A stretch of 64,000 nt of DNA, taken from the NCBI GenBank assembly GCA_900556975.1, contig USQZ01000001.1:1-64000 (forward strand), written 5' to 3'. The stretch comes from an uncultured Clostridium sp. Its GTDB lineage: Bacteria; Bacillota; Clostridia; TANB77; CAG-508. Below, one piece after another: positions 52,838 to 61,685 of the stretch (positions are counted from its first letter, which is position 1; every line of letters begins with the position of its first letter). A program made the position numbers and the translations under genes. A model generated the notes under the pieces. That model ran no database searches, was not told where the DNA came from, and worked only from the letters and a program-made list of their open reading frames with translations.

Positions 52838-54256
52838 ATGAAAAAAGATATTTTAATAAAGACAATATTTATAATTATAGCTATGTTAATTATAATGTTA
52901 TTGATGTCAATTAAGGCAAATGCAGTTTCTTTAAGTATTACTCCTTCGAAGAAGACTGTAGCACCAAATGAAACTTTTACAGTCACAGTTACTCTTAAAG
53001 ATGGAGCGGGTTCTATTACTGCTGGTGGAAGAACGGAATGGTTAGATAATTCTTCTTTTACATATTCAGTAACAGCTGGGGCAAGTGGAAGCGTTGATTT
53101 AAGGGCGTCTGGTGTTGCAGCGGATTATAAAACTGAAGCTGATACACCTGTAACTGCTAGTGCATCAGTAAAAATAGCTTCAAATGGTCCTAACAATGGT
53201 GGTTCTACTAACAACGGTGGAAATACTAACACAGGAAATGGTGGAACAACAGATTCTGCTCCAACATTAAGTAATTTGGGAATTCGCCCAAATGATTTTA
53301 GTGGATTTAAGCCTGGTAAAAAAGAGTATTCAGTAACTGTTCCAGCTGATTGTACATCTATTGAAGTATATGCAAGTTCAAAAAATGGAACTGTTTCAGG
53401 TACTGGAACAAAAACACTAAAAAACGGAACTAATAGATTTGATGTTACAGTTACAAATGGCTCTAAAAAAACTACATATACAATTTTAGTTACAAAGAAA
53501 AGCGATGAAGATGGAGAAACACCTCCAAATACAATTGATGAAGAAAATCCAGATGAGACAATACAAGAGGGAATTGGTCTTGCTTCTCTTGAAATTGAAG
53601 GATATACATTAGATAAAGAATTTAAAACAGATGTATATGAATATACTGTTAAAGTTAATAAACAGCTTACATTAGAAGATTTAGAAGCAATAAAAGAAAA
53701 AGTAAAAGCAGTAGCAAATACCGAAAATGTTACAGTTGATATTGCTACGAATGTTTCAGAAGATAAGGTTTCGACAATTGTTATTACTGTAAAAGATGAA
53801 GAAAAAGAGTATGCTAAGTATGTTGTTACTTTTGAAGTTAAAAAAGAGAATACTAAAGTTGCTGGAATTATAAAGAACAATTCAAATAGTCCAACAATAG
53901 GAATGTTTGGATTAACAGAGGAACAGCAAATTTATGCTATTTTAGGTGGAATAGGAATTACAACATTTTTAGCTATTGTATTTGCTTGCGTCTCATATGC
54001 TAAGAGTAGACGTATTGCAGAATATGAAGAAGATGATGAATATGAAGAAGAAAATTCTGATTTTGAGAAAATGAATCAATATTATATTGGAATGGAAAAT
54101 GCTAAAACAGAAGAAGAACCTACTTTAGATAGATCTAGTGAAATAACGAGTGAGCCTTCTATTGCTGAAACAATTGAAGATACTGCAACAAGTTTAAGAA
54201 AAACAAATGGATATAGAAAGTTATCTCGTGGAAGACGTTCTTATGGAAAACATTAA
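52838..54256 (+). CDS. Cell-surface protein with cadherin-like beta-sandwich domains
   Basis: A 472-residue protein. A signal peptide (1-29) is followed by a beta domain with cohesin-like features (SLSITPSKKTVAPNETFTVTV), a Gly/Asn linker, two cadherin-like beta-sandwich domains (about 145-225, LSNLGIRPNDFSGFKPGKKEYSVTV; about 247-345), a membrane helix (about 365-388) and an acidic cytoplasmic tail. It starts 27 bases after the dockerin-bearing glucosaminidase, so its N-terminal domain may be that enzyme's membrane receptor. That pairing is an inference. Confidence 0.8.
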   Translation: MKKDILIKTIFIIIAMLIIMLLMSIKANAVSLSITPSKKTVAPNETFTVTVTLKDGAGSITAGGRTEWLDNSSFTYSVTAGASGSVDLRASGVAADYKTEADTPVTASASVKIASNGPNNGGSTNNGGNTNTGNGGTTDSAPTLSNLGIRPNDFSGFKPGKKEYSVTVPADCTSIEVYASSKNGTVSGTGTKTLKNGTNRFDVTVTNGSKKTTYTILVTKKSDEDGETPPNTIDEENPDETIQEGIGLASLEIEGYTLDKEFKTDVYEYTVKVNKQLTLEDLEAIKEKVKAVANTENVTVDIATNVSEDKVSTIVITVKDEEKEYAKYVVTFEVKKENTKVAGIIKNNSNSPTIGMFGLTEEQQIYAILGGIGITTFLAIVFACVSYAKSRRIAEYEEDDEYEEENSDFEKMNQYYIGMENAKTEEEPTLDRSSEITSEPSIAETIEDTATSLRKTNGYRKLSRGRRSYGKH

Positions 54257-54261
54257 TATTT

Positions 54262-54289
54262 AAACGGACTGTTATGGTCCGTTTTTTTT
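54262..54289 (+). terminator. Terminator of glucosaminidase operon
   Basis: AAACGGAC pairs with GTCCGTTT, followed by T. Confidence 0.9.
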
Positions 54290-54336
54290 GTGTTAAATTT
54301 TTATTATTTTTTTATATATTAGGAAGTTCTAAGAAA

Positions 54337-54374
54337 TTTTTTATCATGTAAAAAGTTTTTTATCATGTAAAAAG
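54337..54374. repeat. Perfect 19-bp tandem duplication
   Basis: TTTTTTATCATGTAAAAAG occurs twice without a gap. It lies directly beside the hairpin at 54370-54412. Confidence 0.9.
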
Positions 54375-54412
54375 CAAAAGCAGAGACTTAGGGGAATCTC
54401 TGCTTTGCTTTT
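54370..54412. terminator. Strong symmetric hairpin, likely terminator
   Basis: AAAAGCAAAAGCAGAGA pairs with TCTCTGCTTTGCTTTT with one bulge. A and T runs at either end let it work on both strands. No gene directly precedes it on the plus strand, so it may end a minus-strand transcript from 54413-54814. Confidence 0.7.
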
Positions 54413-54814
54413 AATAATTTTTAGTATTTATATTATCACTTTTTATCTAATATTACATTTTATATATGGCTTATAATTTTGATAATCACGGGGCCACGGA
54501 GAAAATATCAAAATCAAAACTAAGGCATATTAAAACTCCTTTCTTTTGTGATTTTAGTTAATATTTATATTAACGCATAGCAAGACCATTTTTCTGAATA
54601 TAAATAGCTAAAAATTATTATTATATATTTTAATTTGGGGAAGAATTGTATTAGGTAAAATACAATTGGTTAGAAATAAAATACGTTAATAAAATATTAA
54701 CTATTGAGATTATACTATGTGTTTTTATAAATTGCAAGAAATTTCCATTGACAAAAATGGACAATAATCGTCAAATATGCTACGTTAAAAGAAAAAAGTA
54801 AAGTACGATACATG
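54413..54814. other. 402 bases without a recognised gene
   Basis: Very AT-rich except for ATAATCACGGGGCCACGGAG (54480-54500), which is too GC-rich to be drift. On the minus strand AAAGGAG precedes a three-codon ORF only. An untranslated RNA running leftward to the hairpin at 54370-54412 is possible. I can match it to no known riboswitch. Confidence 0.4.
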
Positions 54815-54844
54815 TTGAAAAAAAGCAATGATGTATGCTATAAT
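54815..54844 (+). promoter_or_regulatory. Promoter of orphan gene D
   Basis: TTGAAA (54815-54820) and TATAAT (54839-54844), 18-base spacer. Confidence 0.65.
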
Positions 54845-54888
54845 TTATGCGTAACTTGGTAATGTGCTTTTGAAAGGAGCGTATGCGC

Positions 54889-55221
54889 ATGAAGGAAATG
54901 ACATTAAGAGAGTATTTGGAAGTTGCTTGTCCATATTTAGAATGTCACTTGGTTGGTAGAACACCAACTGAGGAAAAAGATTTTTTCAAACGGATAGCAG
55001 AGAAGTATGATCTTGAAAAGGTGTTCAGAGCAAAAGCAAATGAAGACATTTCTTGGTCGAATTTGGCTGAGAAAGAGGTTTTCTATTTCGTAGATGTTGT
55101 TAAAAATGGTCTACGTATTTCAAGAGTTGATCCAGAAATTAAGTTGTTGAAATTTGAATTTGGAAAAAAGGCAGTAATTAAGCTGATGGTTGATACCAAA
55201 ACTGTTCATAGTTTCAAATAG
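54889..55221 (+). CDS. GC-richer orphan protein D
   Basis: A 110-residue, soluble protein of unknown family (MKEMTLREYLEVACPYLECH at the start; helical N-half, beta-rich C-half). Codon use differs from its neighbours, and CGG is read as Arg in FFK-R-IAEKY. There the CGG is followed by A (CGG ATA) and skipping the C would give an immediate stop (GGA TAG), so this gene needs CGG as sense. ATG 54889 lies nine bases after AAAGGAG; ATG 54883 is too near. Own promoter and terminator. Confidence 0.65.
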   Translation: MKEMTLREYLEVACPYLECHLVGRTPTEEKDFFKRIAEKYDLEKVFRAKANEDISWSNLAEKEVFYFVDVVKNGLRISRVDPEIKLLKFEFGKKAVIKLMVDTKTVHSFK

Positions 55222-55246
55222 AACTGCTGGTTCACTTGTGACGAGG

Positions 55247-55282
55247 AATGTACCTTCAATTTTTTGAGGGTACATTTTTTGT
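55247..55282 (+). terminator. Terminator of orphan gene D
   Basis: AATGTACCTTC pairs with GAGGGTACATT (one G-T), followed by a T run. Confidence 0.85.
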
Positions 55283-55364
55283 GTACAAATATTTAAAATA
55301 ATAAATATAGCTTTTTAAACAAAACGTACATAAAATATACTTTGGGATTTTTACAATGTTTATA

Positions 55365-55393
55365 TTGAAAAAATTTTCTTTTTGAGATATACT
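55365..55393 (+). promoter_or_regulatory. Promoter of the 55417-58265 operon
   Basis: TTGAAA (55365-55370) and TATACT (55388-55393), 17-base spacer. Confidence 0.65.
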
Positions 55394-55416
55394 GACGGTG
55401 ATGCAAAGGAGAAGTT

Positions 55417-56085
55417 ATGAAAGAGAAAAAAACATTTATTTTAGCGGTTCCAACTTTGATTATATTTGTAGTTGTTGTTATTGGAATTTGTATTATTTTT
55501 TATAATAGAAATTTTAAGAAGATGACAAAAGATGATGTTAAAATTTTAGCTCAAAAAGTGGCAACTATTAATAATATTTCTTGCGAAGTGCTTACAGAAA
55601 GTAGTGAAGTTGAAATTGCTGGTACTATATCTGATTATAAGTTGTGTAATAACAAATTGGTTAGCAATGTTGATAATTTTAAGATGTATGATGATAAAAA
55701 TGAAAAAACATTGTTACAAATAGATGAAAAGCAAAAGATAGTGTATCAGTATAAAGAGTATAACAGTGCGCTTGATGAGTTTGAAACGATGATATGCTCT
55801 GTTGCTAAGTTGCTAGAGAGTGAGGAATATCAGTATGAGTTTAAGAATTATGAGACTGTTAATGGAATAAAATGTGTTTCTTTTTCATTGTCAAATGATA
55901 GTATAGTATTTGATATTTGGTTGGATAAATCAACTGGAATGATTGTGAAGATGATTTGCCATTATATTGGAGATGGTAGCAATAGTATTGACACAACATT
56001 AAATTATAGATATCAGCTAAATAATGTTACAGATGAGGATGTTAAAAAACCTGACTTAACAGGTTATACAATTACAGAAATATAA
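55417..56085 (+). CDS. Membrane-anchored LolA/RseB-like protein
   Basis: A 222-residue protein with one N-terminal membrane helix (7-30) and an extracellular beta-rich domain. The late segment DIWLDKSTGMIVKM resembles the strand-turn typical of LolA/MucB-like folds that bind lipids. The resemblance is weak and the function is unknown. AAGGAG precedes the ATG. Confidence 0.6.
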   Translation: MKEKKTFILAVPTLIIFVVVVIGICIIFYNRNFKKMTKDDVKILAQKVATINNISCEVLTESSEVEIAGTISDYKLCNNKLVSNVDNFKMYDDKNEKTLLQIDEKQKIVYQYKEYNSALDEFETMICSVAKLLESEEYQYEFKNYETVNGIKCVSFSLSNDSIVFDIWLDKSTGMIVKMICHYIGDGSNSIDTTLNYRYQLNNVTDEDVKKPDLTGYTITEI

Positions 56086-56115
56086 GGTGTACAAATGAGG
56101 AGTGAAAAGTAATTT

Positions 56116-56988
56116 ATGAATGGTTCAAATTATTTGGTTAAATTTTTATATGATGTAGATGTTTTGATATCTGAAATAAATAAGTTTAACAGTAAAAAAC
56201 GTTTATATAAAGCCAATTCAGAAAAATTTGGAATAGAGTATGATGTTAGATTTTCAATTTCTCCAGATTATTTTATTAAATTGCGTGATTTTTTACAAAA
56301 GAAAATAGAACATGAGTGCTGTTATGATAGAAATATTGTTAATGTTAAGAGAGAATTTTCGAGGGAAGTTCCTTACATTAAAACAAAGATTCAAGAAGAG
56401 CTAATTAGGATTAATTATGTTCAAGAAAAAGAAATGAATAAAGTTGTAAGACAAGCTATTTATGATTCAAAGATAGAAAATGAAAATAAGATTATAAGCA
56501 GTTTAGATTGCGAGGATTCTTTGTGGGATAAATTTGTTGGTAGAGCAAAATATAGAAAGCTAGCTATAAAGAATCACGAGTTAAAAAAGAAAGTTATAGC
56601 TCAAGAATTTGAAAAAGATAACAATGAAAAAAAGACTATTTTTGAATTGGTTAATATGATTGAGAATGAAGAGACTAAAAGCGGTGAGCTTTTGTGTATA
56701 CAAGATGAGATGATAAAATTTTTTATGATAGATAGAAATGTTATAAAAAGAGATTCAGCTTCTTCTTGGAAAGTGGCTAATATTGTGCCTACAGGATTTT
56801 TTAATCAAAGAGCTTATTATAGAATTCTTAATAAAAATTTAGAAGAAAAAAATGTGACTTTGAAAAATAGTTTAAAAGATTCTTCAAAAAATGGTTTGAG
56901 CGAATGTAGTTTTACTAAAGATGGATTAATGAGAATAAATGCAAAACTTGCGAAAATATTAAAAGGAAAAATGGTTATAGATTCATAG
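56116..56988 (+). CDS. Uncharacterised helical protein
   Basis: A 290-residue, charged, mainly helical protein with no membrane segment and a probable coiled coil (about 95-185). The C-terminal part (RIN AKLAKILKGKMV) is basic. GAGGAGTGAAAAG precedes the ATG. It lies 14 bases before a GtrA gene in the same operon. I do not recognise it. Confidence 0.6.
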   Translation: MNGSNYLVKFLYDVDVLISEINKFNSKKRLYKANSEKFGIEYDVRFSISPDYFIKLRDFLQKKIEHECCYDRNIVNVKREFSREVPYIKTKIQEELIRINYVQEKEMNKVVRQAIYDSKIENENKIISSLDCEDSLWDKFVGRAKYRKLAIKNHELKKKVIAQEFEKDNNEKKTIFELVNMIENEETKSGELLCIQDEMIKFFMIDRNVIKRDSASSWKVANIVPTGFFNQRAYYRILNKNLEEKNVTLKNSLKDSSKNGLSECSFTKDGLMRINAKLAKILKGKMVIDS

Positions 56989-57002
56989 TAAAGGATGGAA
57001 TA

Positions 57003-57509
57003 ATGGAAGCAATTAAAAAATATTATACGAAGTATGAAGAGGTTATAAAATATTTATTTTGGGGAGTTATGACTACTGTTGTTAATTTTGCTACTTTTTA
57101 TTTACTTATTACTATTATAGGAAGTGGTAAAGGTAGTTGGAATGCTTTATTTACTGATTTTAATAGGTATAGAGAGATTATTTCTGATATAGAAACATCA
57201 ACTTTTATTGGAAATGTTTGCAATATTTCTGCAATTATAGTTTCAATACTTTTTGCTTATGTTACTAATAGGAGTTTTGTTTTTAAAGATAAGGCTCATG
57301 GTAAAAAAGCAATTATGAAAGAAATGACTTCATTTTTTGCTTGTAGAATTTTTACTATGGTTGTTGATACTGCAATTTATTGGATTGGATGTACAACTCT
57401 TAAGTTCCCAGCTTTGATAGTAAAGATGGTTAGCCAAGTAGTAGTTATAGTTTTAAATTATGTTTTTAGTAAGCTTATTGTTTTTAAGAAAAAAAGTACT
57501 GATAAATAA
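57003..57509 (+). CDS. GtrA-family membrane protein
   Basis: A 168-residue protein with four helices and the GtrA pattern (YLFWGVMTTVVNFATFYLL at the start; VTNRSFVFKDKAHGKKAIMKE in the middle loop; VLNYVFSKLIVFKKK at the end). GtrA proteins are thought to flip or assist polyprenyl-phosphate sugars in envelope glycosylation. No glycosyltransferase lies beside it here. Confidence 0.88.
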   Translation: MEAIKKYYTKYEEVIKYLFWGVMTTVVNFATFYLLITIIGSGKGSWNALFTDFNRYREIISDIETSTFIGNVCNISAIIVSILFAYVTNRSFVFKDKAHGKKAIMKEMTSFFACRIFTMVVDTAIYWIGCTTLKFPALIVKMVSQVVVIVLNYVFSKLIVFKKKSTDK

Positions 57510-57536
57510 AAGTAGTAAATAGGAAAGAGTGTTTTT

Positions 57537-58265
57537 ATGAATTTTTTTGTACCAAAGGAGTACGTTAGTGAAAATCAGATTGTTATAAAAGGTTCTGATG
57601 TTAATCATATAAAAAATGTTCTAAGACATTCAATTGGTGATGTTTTAGATATTGTTTCTGATAATGTTAAGTATTCTGCAAAAATTATTGAAATAAGTTC
57701 AGATTTTGTAAGATGCGAGATAGAAGATGTACATAAAGAAGATACAACTAATATTAAAATTACAATTTTTCAAGGTTTAGCTAAGGCTGATAAAATTGAA
57801 TATATAATTCAAAAGTGCACAGAGCTTGGAGTGTATGAGATTGTACCTGTTGAGATGAAGCGTTGTGTAGTTAAACTTGATTCAAAAGATAAAGTTAAGA
57901 AAATTGATCGATGGAAGAAAATTGCGGAGGTTGCTGCAAAACAATCTCTTAGAAATGATATTTTAAGAGTTGAAAAGGTTTATTCTTTTGAAGACATGGA
58001 AAGTTGCTTGAAAAATTATGATTGCGTGATATTAGCTTATGAAAAAGAAAAGGATGTTACATTAAAAAGTTTTCTAAAGAAAATAAATTGTGATTCTTGC
58101 AATATAGCTGTTATTATTGGCCCAGAGGGCGGATTAGATGAGAGTGAAGTTGAAAGATTAGTTGGTCAAGGTGCGATATCTGTTACTCTTGGAAAAAGAA
58201 TCTTGAGAACTGAAACTGCACCTGTTGCTATGTCTGCAATTATAATGTATGAGCTTGAATCATAA
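57537..58265 (+). CDS. rsmE: 16S rRNA m3U1498 methyltransferase
   Basis: A 242-residue SPOUT methyltransferase. The N-terminal PUA-like part (VIKGSDVNHIKNVLRHSIGD) is followed by the knot region with KADKIEYIIQKCTELGV, CVVK and the SAM-binding VIIGPEGGLDESEVERL, then GKRILRTETAPVAMSAIIM. It methylates N3 of U1498 in 16S rRNA. AGGAAAGAG precedes the ATG. Confidence 0.95.
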   Translation: MNFFVPKEYVSENQIVIKGSDVNHIKNVLRHSIGDVLDIVSDNVKYSAKIIEISSDFVRCEIEDVHKEDTTNIKITIFQGLAKADKIEYIIQKCTELGVYEIVPVEMKRCVVKLDSKDKVKKIDRWKKIAEVAAKQSLRNDILRVEKVYSFEDMESCLKNYDCVILAYEKEKDVTLKSFLKKINCDSCNIAVIIGPEGGLDESEVERLVGQGAISVTLGKRILRTETAPVAMSAIIMYELES

Positions 58266-58286
58266 TTAGTAAGAAAGGATTTAAGA

Positions 58287-59195
58287 ATGGAATCAACAGA
58301 TAAAGAAGTAGAAGTAAAAAAAAATATTATCAACAAGATTAAAGTCCCAAAGGAACAAAGAGAAAAAATTTATGTAAAAATTTTTAAAGAATTTGGTATA
58401 GCTATTTTAATTTTTATTTATTTTTTCTTTCTTAACTTAGGATATGTTAGAATTGAATCAAATATTTTTAAAGAAGATTTACATACATTTGCTGGAATTT
58501 TAGTAATTTCATCAATATTACTTTTTGAAAGTGCGTATAGAAAAGATAGTGATGATATAGCTATACATGGTGTAGAATTATTAATTGTAGCAATTCTTAC
58601 TTTGTTTATGCCTTATATATATTTTTATAGAGGTGTTTCATTTAAGTTTTTATATTCGATATCTCCTATTTATATTGCATTTTATTTTTTAGTAAAATCG
58701 TTTATTATTTATAATATTGAAGTAAGAAAATATAGAGATAGCTTAAGTGATGTTAAAGAAATATTGACTAATAAAGAAAAGTCTTATTTAGATGAGGAAA
58801 ATATAAAGAAGTTTGACGAAATAAAATTAGAAAACCAAGAGCGTGTTAAAAAGGCAAATACTAAAAAGAAAATGGCTAAGATGATAAATGATAATAGAAA
58901 AAGAGTTAGAAATGACAAAGATAAAAATATTAAAGAAAATGATCAAAAGAAGAATGAAAGTAAAGAAAAAGTTGAAGCTAAAGGTACTTCTTTTAAGAAA
59001 AGTACAGTAGGAAAAAGTTCTAACGAAAGTGCTGAAGAAAAAGTTGTAAAGAAGACATCTACCAAAACTAAGAAAACTACAATGACTACTACAAAAAAGA
59101 GAGGAAGACCAAGAAAAAATACAAAAAAAGATGTTAAGCCTCTTGCTACGGCAGGAAGAACTAAAAAGAAAGATGGAGATAGTAAAAATGATTAA
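58287..59195 (+). CDS. Membrane protein with Lys-rich AT-hook-like tail
   Basis: A 302-residue protein. Four hydrophobic segments occupy about residues 30-150. The C-terminal 140 residues are Lys/Glu/Thr-rich and include KKRGRPRKNTKK, the core of an AT-hook that binds the AT minor groove. A membrane protein with a DNA-binding cytoplasmic tail could tether the nucleoid; this is an inference from one motif. It overlaps the yicC start by 8 bases. Confidence 0.65.
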   Translation: MESTDKEVEVKKNIINKIKVPKEQREKIYVKIFKEFGIAILIFIYFFFLNLGYVRIESNIFKEDLHTFAGILVISSILLFESAYRKDSDDIAIHGVELLIVAILTLFMPYIYFYRGVSFKFLYSISPIYIAFYFLVKSFIIYNIEVRKYRDSLSDVKEILTNKEKSYLDEENIKKFDEIKLENQERVKKANTKKKMAKMINDNRKRVRNDKDKNIKENDQKKNESKEKVEAKGTSFKKSTVGKSSNESAEEKVVKKTSTKTKKTTMTTTKKRGRPRKNTKKDVKPLATAGRTKKKDGDSKND

Positions 59196-60066
59196 AAGTA
59201 TGACAGGCTTTGGAAGAGCTAGATTTGAGTGCGAAGGAAGAGAATACAGTGTTGAGATTAGATCTGTAAATCATAAATATAGTGATATTTCTATAAAAAT
59301 GCCTAGACAGATTTCATATTTGGAGGAGAAAGTTAGAAAAGAAGTTTCTGCTAAAGTTTCTAGAGGAAAAATTGATATTTTTATTACTATGCAAGATTAT
59401 AGTGAAAAAGGAAAAAATATTAAGATAAATAAGGAACTTGCTAAGATTTATATTTCACAATTAAGAGAATTAGCTGAGGAAACTGGAATTTCAGCTAACA
59501 TTGATGTTATTGATATTTCAAAGTTTCCAGAGGTTTTAAGTATTTCTGATGAAGACAATGAAGAGCTTTATTGGAGCGAGTTATCACAGGTTTTGAATAT
59601 TGCTTTAGATAACTTTGTTTCAATGAGAGAAGTTGAAGGAAGTAAAATATGTGAGGATTTAAAAGTTAGAATTGACCGTATTCAGAAAAAAGTTTCTGAG
59701 ATTTCTTCGTATTCTGCTGGACTTGTGGACGAATATATAGTAAAATTAAAAGGAAGAGTAAAAGAACTAATGAATACAGATATTATAGATGAGAATAGAT
59801 TAGCACAAGAAATTGTGATTTTTTCTGATAAGTCATCTATACAGGAAGAGCTAACAAGATTAAATAGTCATATATCTCAATTTTTGAGTTTAATTCAATC
59901 TGGTGCATCTCCAGTTGGTAAGAAATTTGATTTTATTATTCAGGAGATGAATAGAGAAGTTAATACTATTGGATCAAAGGCTAATAGTACGGATATTTCA
60001 AAATGTGTAATTGAATTAAAAACTGAAATTGAAGATGTTAGGGAACAAATTCAAAATATTGAGTAG
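59188..60066 (+). CDS. yicC: YicC-family endoribonuclease-like protein
   Basis: A 292-residue protein with the family N-terminus [20 protein letters not shown] and C-terminus [37 protein letters not shown]. YicC proteins are RNases or sRNA-decay adaptors. ATG 59188 is chosen because the MTGFGR start is invariant and GGAGAT precedes it; earlier in-frame starts run through the upstream gene. It leads a cluster with remA, rpoZ, gmk, priA and def. Confidence 0.93.
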   Translation: MIKSMTGFGRARFECEGREYSVEIRSVNHKYSDISIKMPRQISYLEEKVRKEVSAKVSRGKIDIFITMQDYSEKGKNIKINKELAKIYISQLRELAEETGISANIDVIDISKFPEVLSISDEDNEELYWSELSQVLNIALDNFVSMREVEGSKICEDLKVRIDRIQKKVSEISSYSAGLVDEYIVKLKGRVKELMNTDIIDENRLAQEIVIFSDKSSIQEELTRLNSHISQFLSLIQSGASPVGKKFDFIIQEMNREVNTIGSKANSTDISKCVIELKTEIEDVREQIQNIE

Positions 60067-60080
60067 AAAGGAAGATGCTT

Positions 60081-60329
60081 ATGCAACTAATTAACATCGG
60101 TTTTGGAAATATAGTTTCTGCAAATAGAATAATCTCTATAGTGAGTCCTGAATCTGCACCAATAAAAAGATTGGTTCAAGAAGCAAAAGACTCAAAGATG
60201 GCAATTGATGCTACGTACGGAAGAAGAACAAGAGCTGTTATTATTATGGATTCGGGACATATTATTTTATCAGCTGTCCAACCAGAAACAGTAGCAGGTA
60301 GATTAGATAAAGATGTAGTTGAAGAATAG
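60081..60329 (+). CDS. remA: RemA-like DNA-binding regulator (DUF370)
   Basis: An 82-residue protein with the DUF370/RemA pattern ([58 protein letters not shown]). RemA forms rings that wrap DNA and activates biofilm and osmoprotection genes in B. subtilis. ATG 60081 is preferred to 60075, which touches the GAAAGGAAG ribosome site. Confidence 0.92.
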   Translation: MQLINIGFGNIVSANRIISIVSPESAPIKRLVQEAKDSKMAIDATYGRRTRAVIIMDSGHIILSAVQPETVAGRLDKDVVEE

Positions 60330-60355
60330 ATTAATTTGTAAGGAGGCGTATTATT

Positions 60356-60634
60356 ATGATGGTAAAACCTACAGTAAATGAATTACTAGAAAAAATAGAT
60401 GATAGATATCGTTTAGTTCTAGTAACTTCAAAAAGAGCAAGACAATTAGCAGAAGGTGCTGAACCTTTAACTGATAAACATGAAGAAAGTTTTGTAACTC
60501 TTGCTGCGCAAGAAATTGCTGAGGGAAAAGTTACAGCAGTTGATGATGGAAATTCTGAGGATGATGACGAAGAAAATATTGATGAACCTGATATTGAAGC
60601 TAATATCGAAGTTGAAAATCCAACAAGAAAATAA
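60356..60634 (+). CDS. rpoZ: RNA polymerase omega subunit
   Basis: A 92-residue omega protein. The conserved core PTVNELLEKIDDRYRLVLVTSKRARQLAEGA is at the N-terminus; the acidic tail (EDDDEENIDEPDIE) is variable. AAGGAGGCG precedes the ATG. Its order relative to gmk is reversed from B. subtilis, where gmk comes first. Confidence 0.94.
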   Translation: MMVKPTVNELLEKIDDRYRLVLVTSKRARQLAEGAEPLTDKHEESFVTLAAQEIAEGKVTAVDDGNSEDDDEENIDEPDIEANIEVENPTRK

Positions 60635-60642
60635 TTAAAAAA

Positions 60643-60676
60643 TAGCGTATTTTGTTATGAATACGCTAATTTTTTC
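60643..60676 (+). terminator. Terminator after rpoZ
   Basis: TAGCGTAT pairs with ATACGCTA, followed by six T. Confidence 0.85.
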
Positions 60677-60799
60677 TATTATAAGAATAACTTGTATAAA
60701 ATTTGCTTGCAATTTTATATATAAATAAGGATGCAAACTTAAAAAGTTATGATGAAAAAATGTTCTAATAGGAAAGTATTAAATAAAGGAGGAAGTGAA

Positions 60800-61375
60800 A
60801 TGTTACTTATTTTATCTGGAGTTGCTGGCTCAGGAAAAGACACAATAAAAAAAGAATTAATTAAAAGAATGGAAAATGTTGAGTCATTGCCTTCTTATAC
60901 TTCAAGACCACAAAGACCAGGGGATATTAATGGACAAACATATTGTTTTGTTACTAAAGAAGAATTCGAAAAAATGTTAGAAAATGGCGAATTTTATGAA
61001 TATGATGTTCATCACAATAATTATTATGGTACTTCAAAGAAATTTTTAAATGATAAAATTGCTAGTGGTAAAATAATTGTTAAGGATATTGATGTTAATG
61101 GAACTGAGCATTTGAAAGAAATTTTAAAGAATGATACTAAAGTTGTTACTGTATTTTTAAAGGTTCCAAAGGAAGAGTTAAAAAGAAGACTTGAGAATAG
61201 AATTGATAAACCAGGTCCTGATGAGGTTAAGCTTAGACTTAATAGATTTGATTATGAAGAATCTAAAATTGGTTTATATGATTATGTTTTGAAAAATAAT
61301 GATTTAGAGAAAACTGTTCAAATTATTATGACTATTATTGAAAATGAGGTTCGTTTAGAGATTGAAGGAAAATAG
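60800..61375 (+). CDS. gmk: Guanylate kinase
   Basis: A 191-residue GMP kinase. The P-loop is LSGVAGSGKDTIKKEL, and the GMP-binding part has SYTSRPQRPGDINGQTYCFVTKEEFEKM, GEFYEYDVHHNNYYGTSK and VFLKVPKEELKRRLENR. ATG 60800 follows a perfect AAAGGAGG; in-frame start codons farther upstream have no site. Confidence 0.95.
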   Translation: MLLILSGVAGSGKDTIKKELIKRMENVESLPSYTSRPQRPGDINGQTYCFVTKEEFEKMLENGEFYEYDVHHNNYYGTSKKFLNDKIASGKIIVKDIDVNGTEHLKEILKNDTKVVTVFLKVPKEELKRRLENRIDKPGPDEVKLRLNRFDYEESKIGLYDYVLKNNDLEKTVQIIMTIIENEVRLEIEGK

Positions 61376-61393
61376 TTGGTTTAAATAGGATTT

Positions 61394-61540
61394 TTAGGGG
61401 ACGTTGAAAATGACAAGTGTGTTAATTTCAACGTCTTTGTTAATGTTGATTGACTAAGAATAGAAAAAGTTTATGTAACAGTTCGTGATGGTTATTGGAT
61501 GATGAGGTGCATGTCAAAAAGGACGTCCCCATGACATAGA
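61394..61540. repeat. Degenerate REP-like palindromes between gmk and priA
   Basis: GGGGACGTTGAAA.../...TTTCAACGTC (61397-61434) and GGACGTCCCCATGACAT (61521-61537) are parts of the GGGGACGTxCCC-ATGACA motif seen around IS200-like transposase relics in Clostridia. AGAACGTTCCT follows at 61615. No transposase remains. The rest of 61376-61685 holds nothing else I can name, other than the priA promoter. Confidence 0.5.
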
Positions 61541-61633
61541 TGGTGAAGGGTGGTTAAAAAGAATATTCACACGATATTTTGCGATGATTGCTGAGGTTGA
61601 GGTGTATGCTTGAAAGAACGTTCCTATAACACT

Positions 61634-61662
61634 TTGCAATGGTTACATTTTTTTGTTATACT
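61634..61662 (+). promoter_or_regulatory. Promoter of priA
   Basis: TTGCAA (61634-61639) and TATACT (61657-61662), 17-base spacer; the priA ATG is 23 bases on. Confidence 0.65.
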
Positions 61663-61685
61663 TACATGGGTAAAGGAGTTAATAT

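Noticed and set aside
53125..53880. A 251-residue minus-strand ORF within the surface protein gene
   Set aside because: It is antisense to a well-supported secreted protein and rich in Ser/Val/Phe as expected of a shadow frame.
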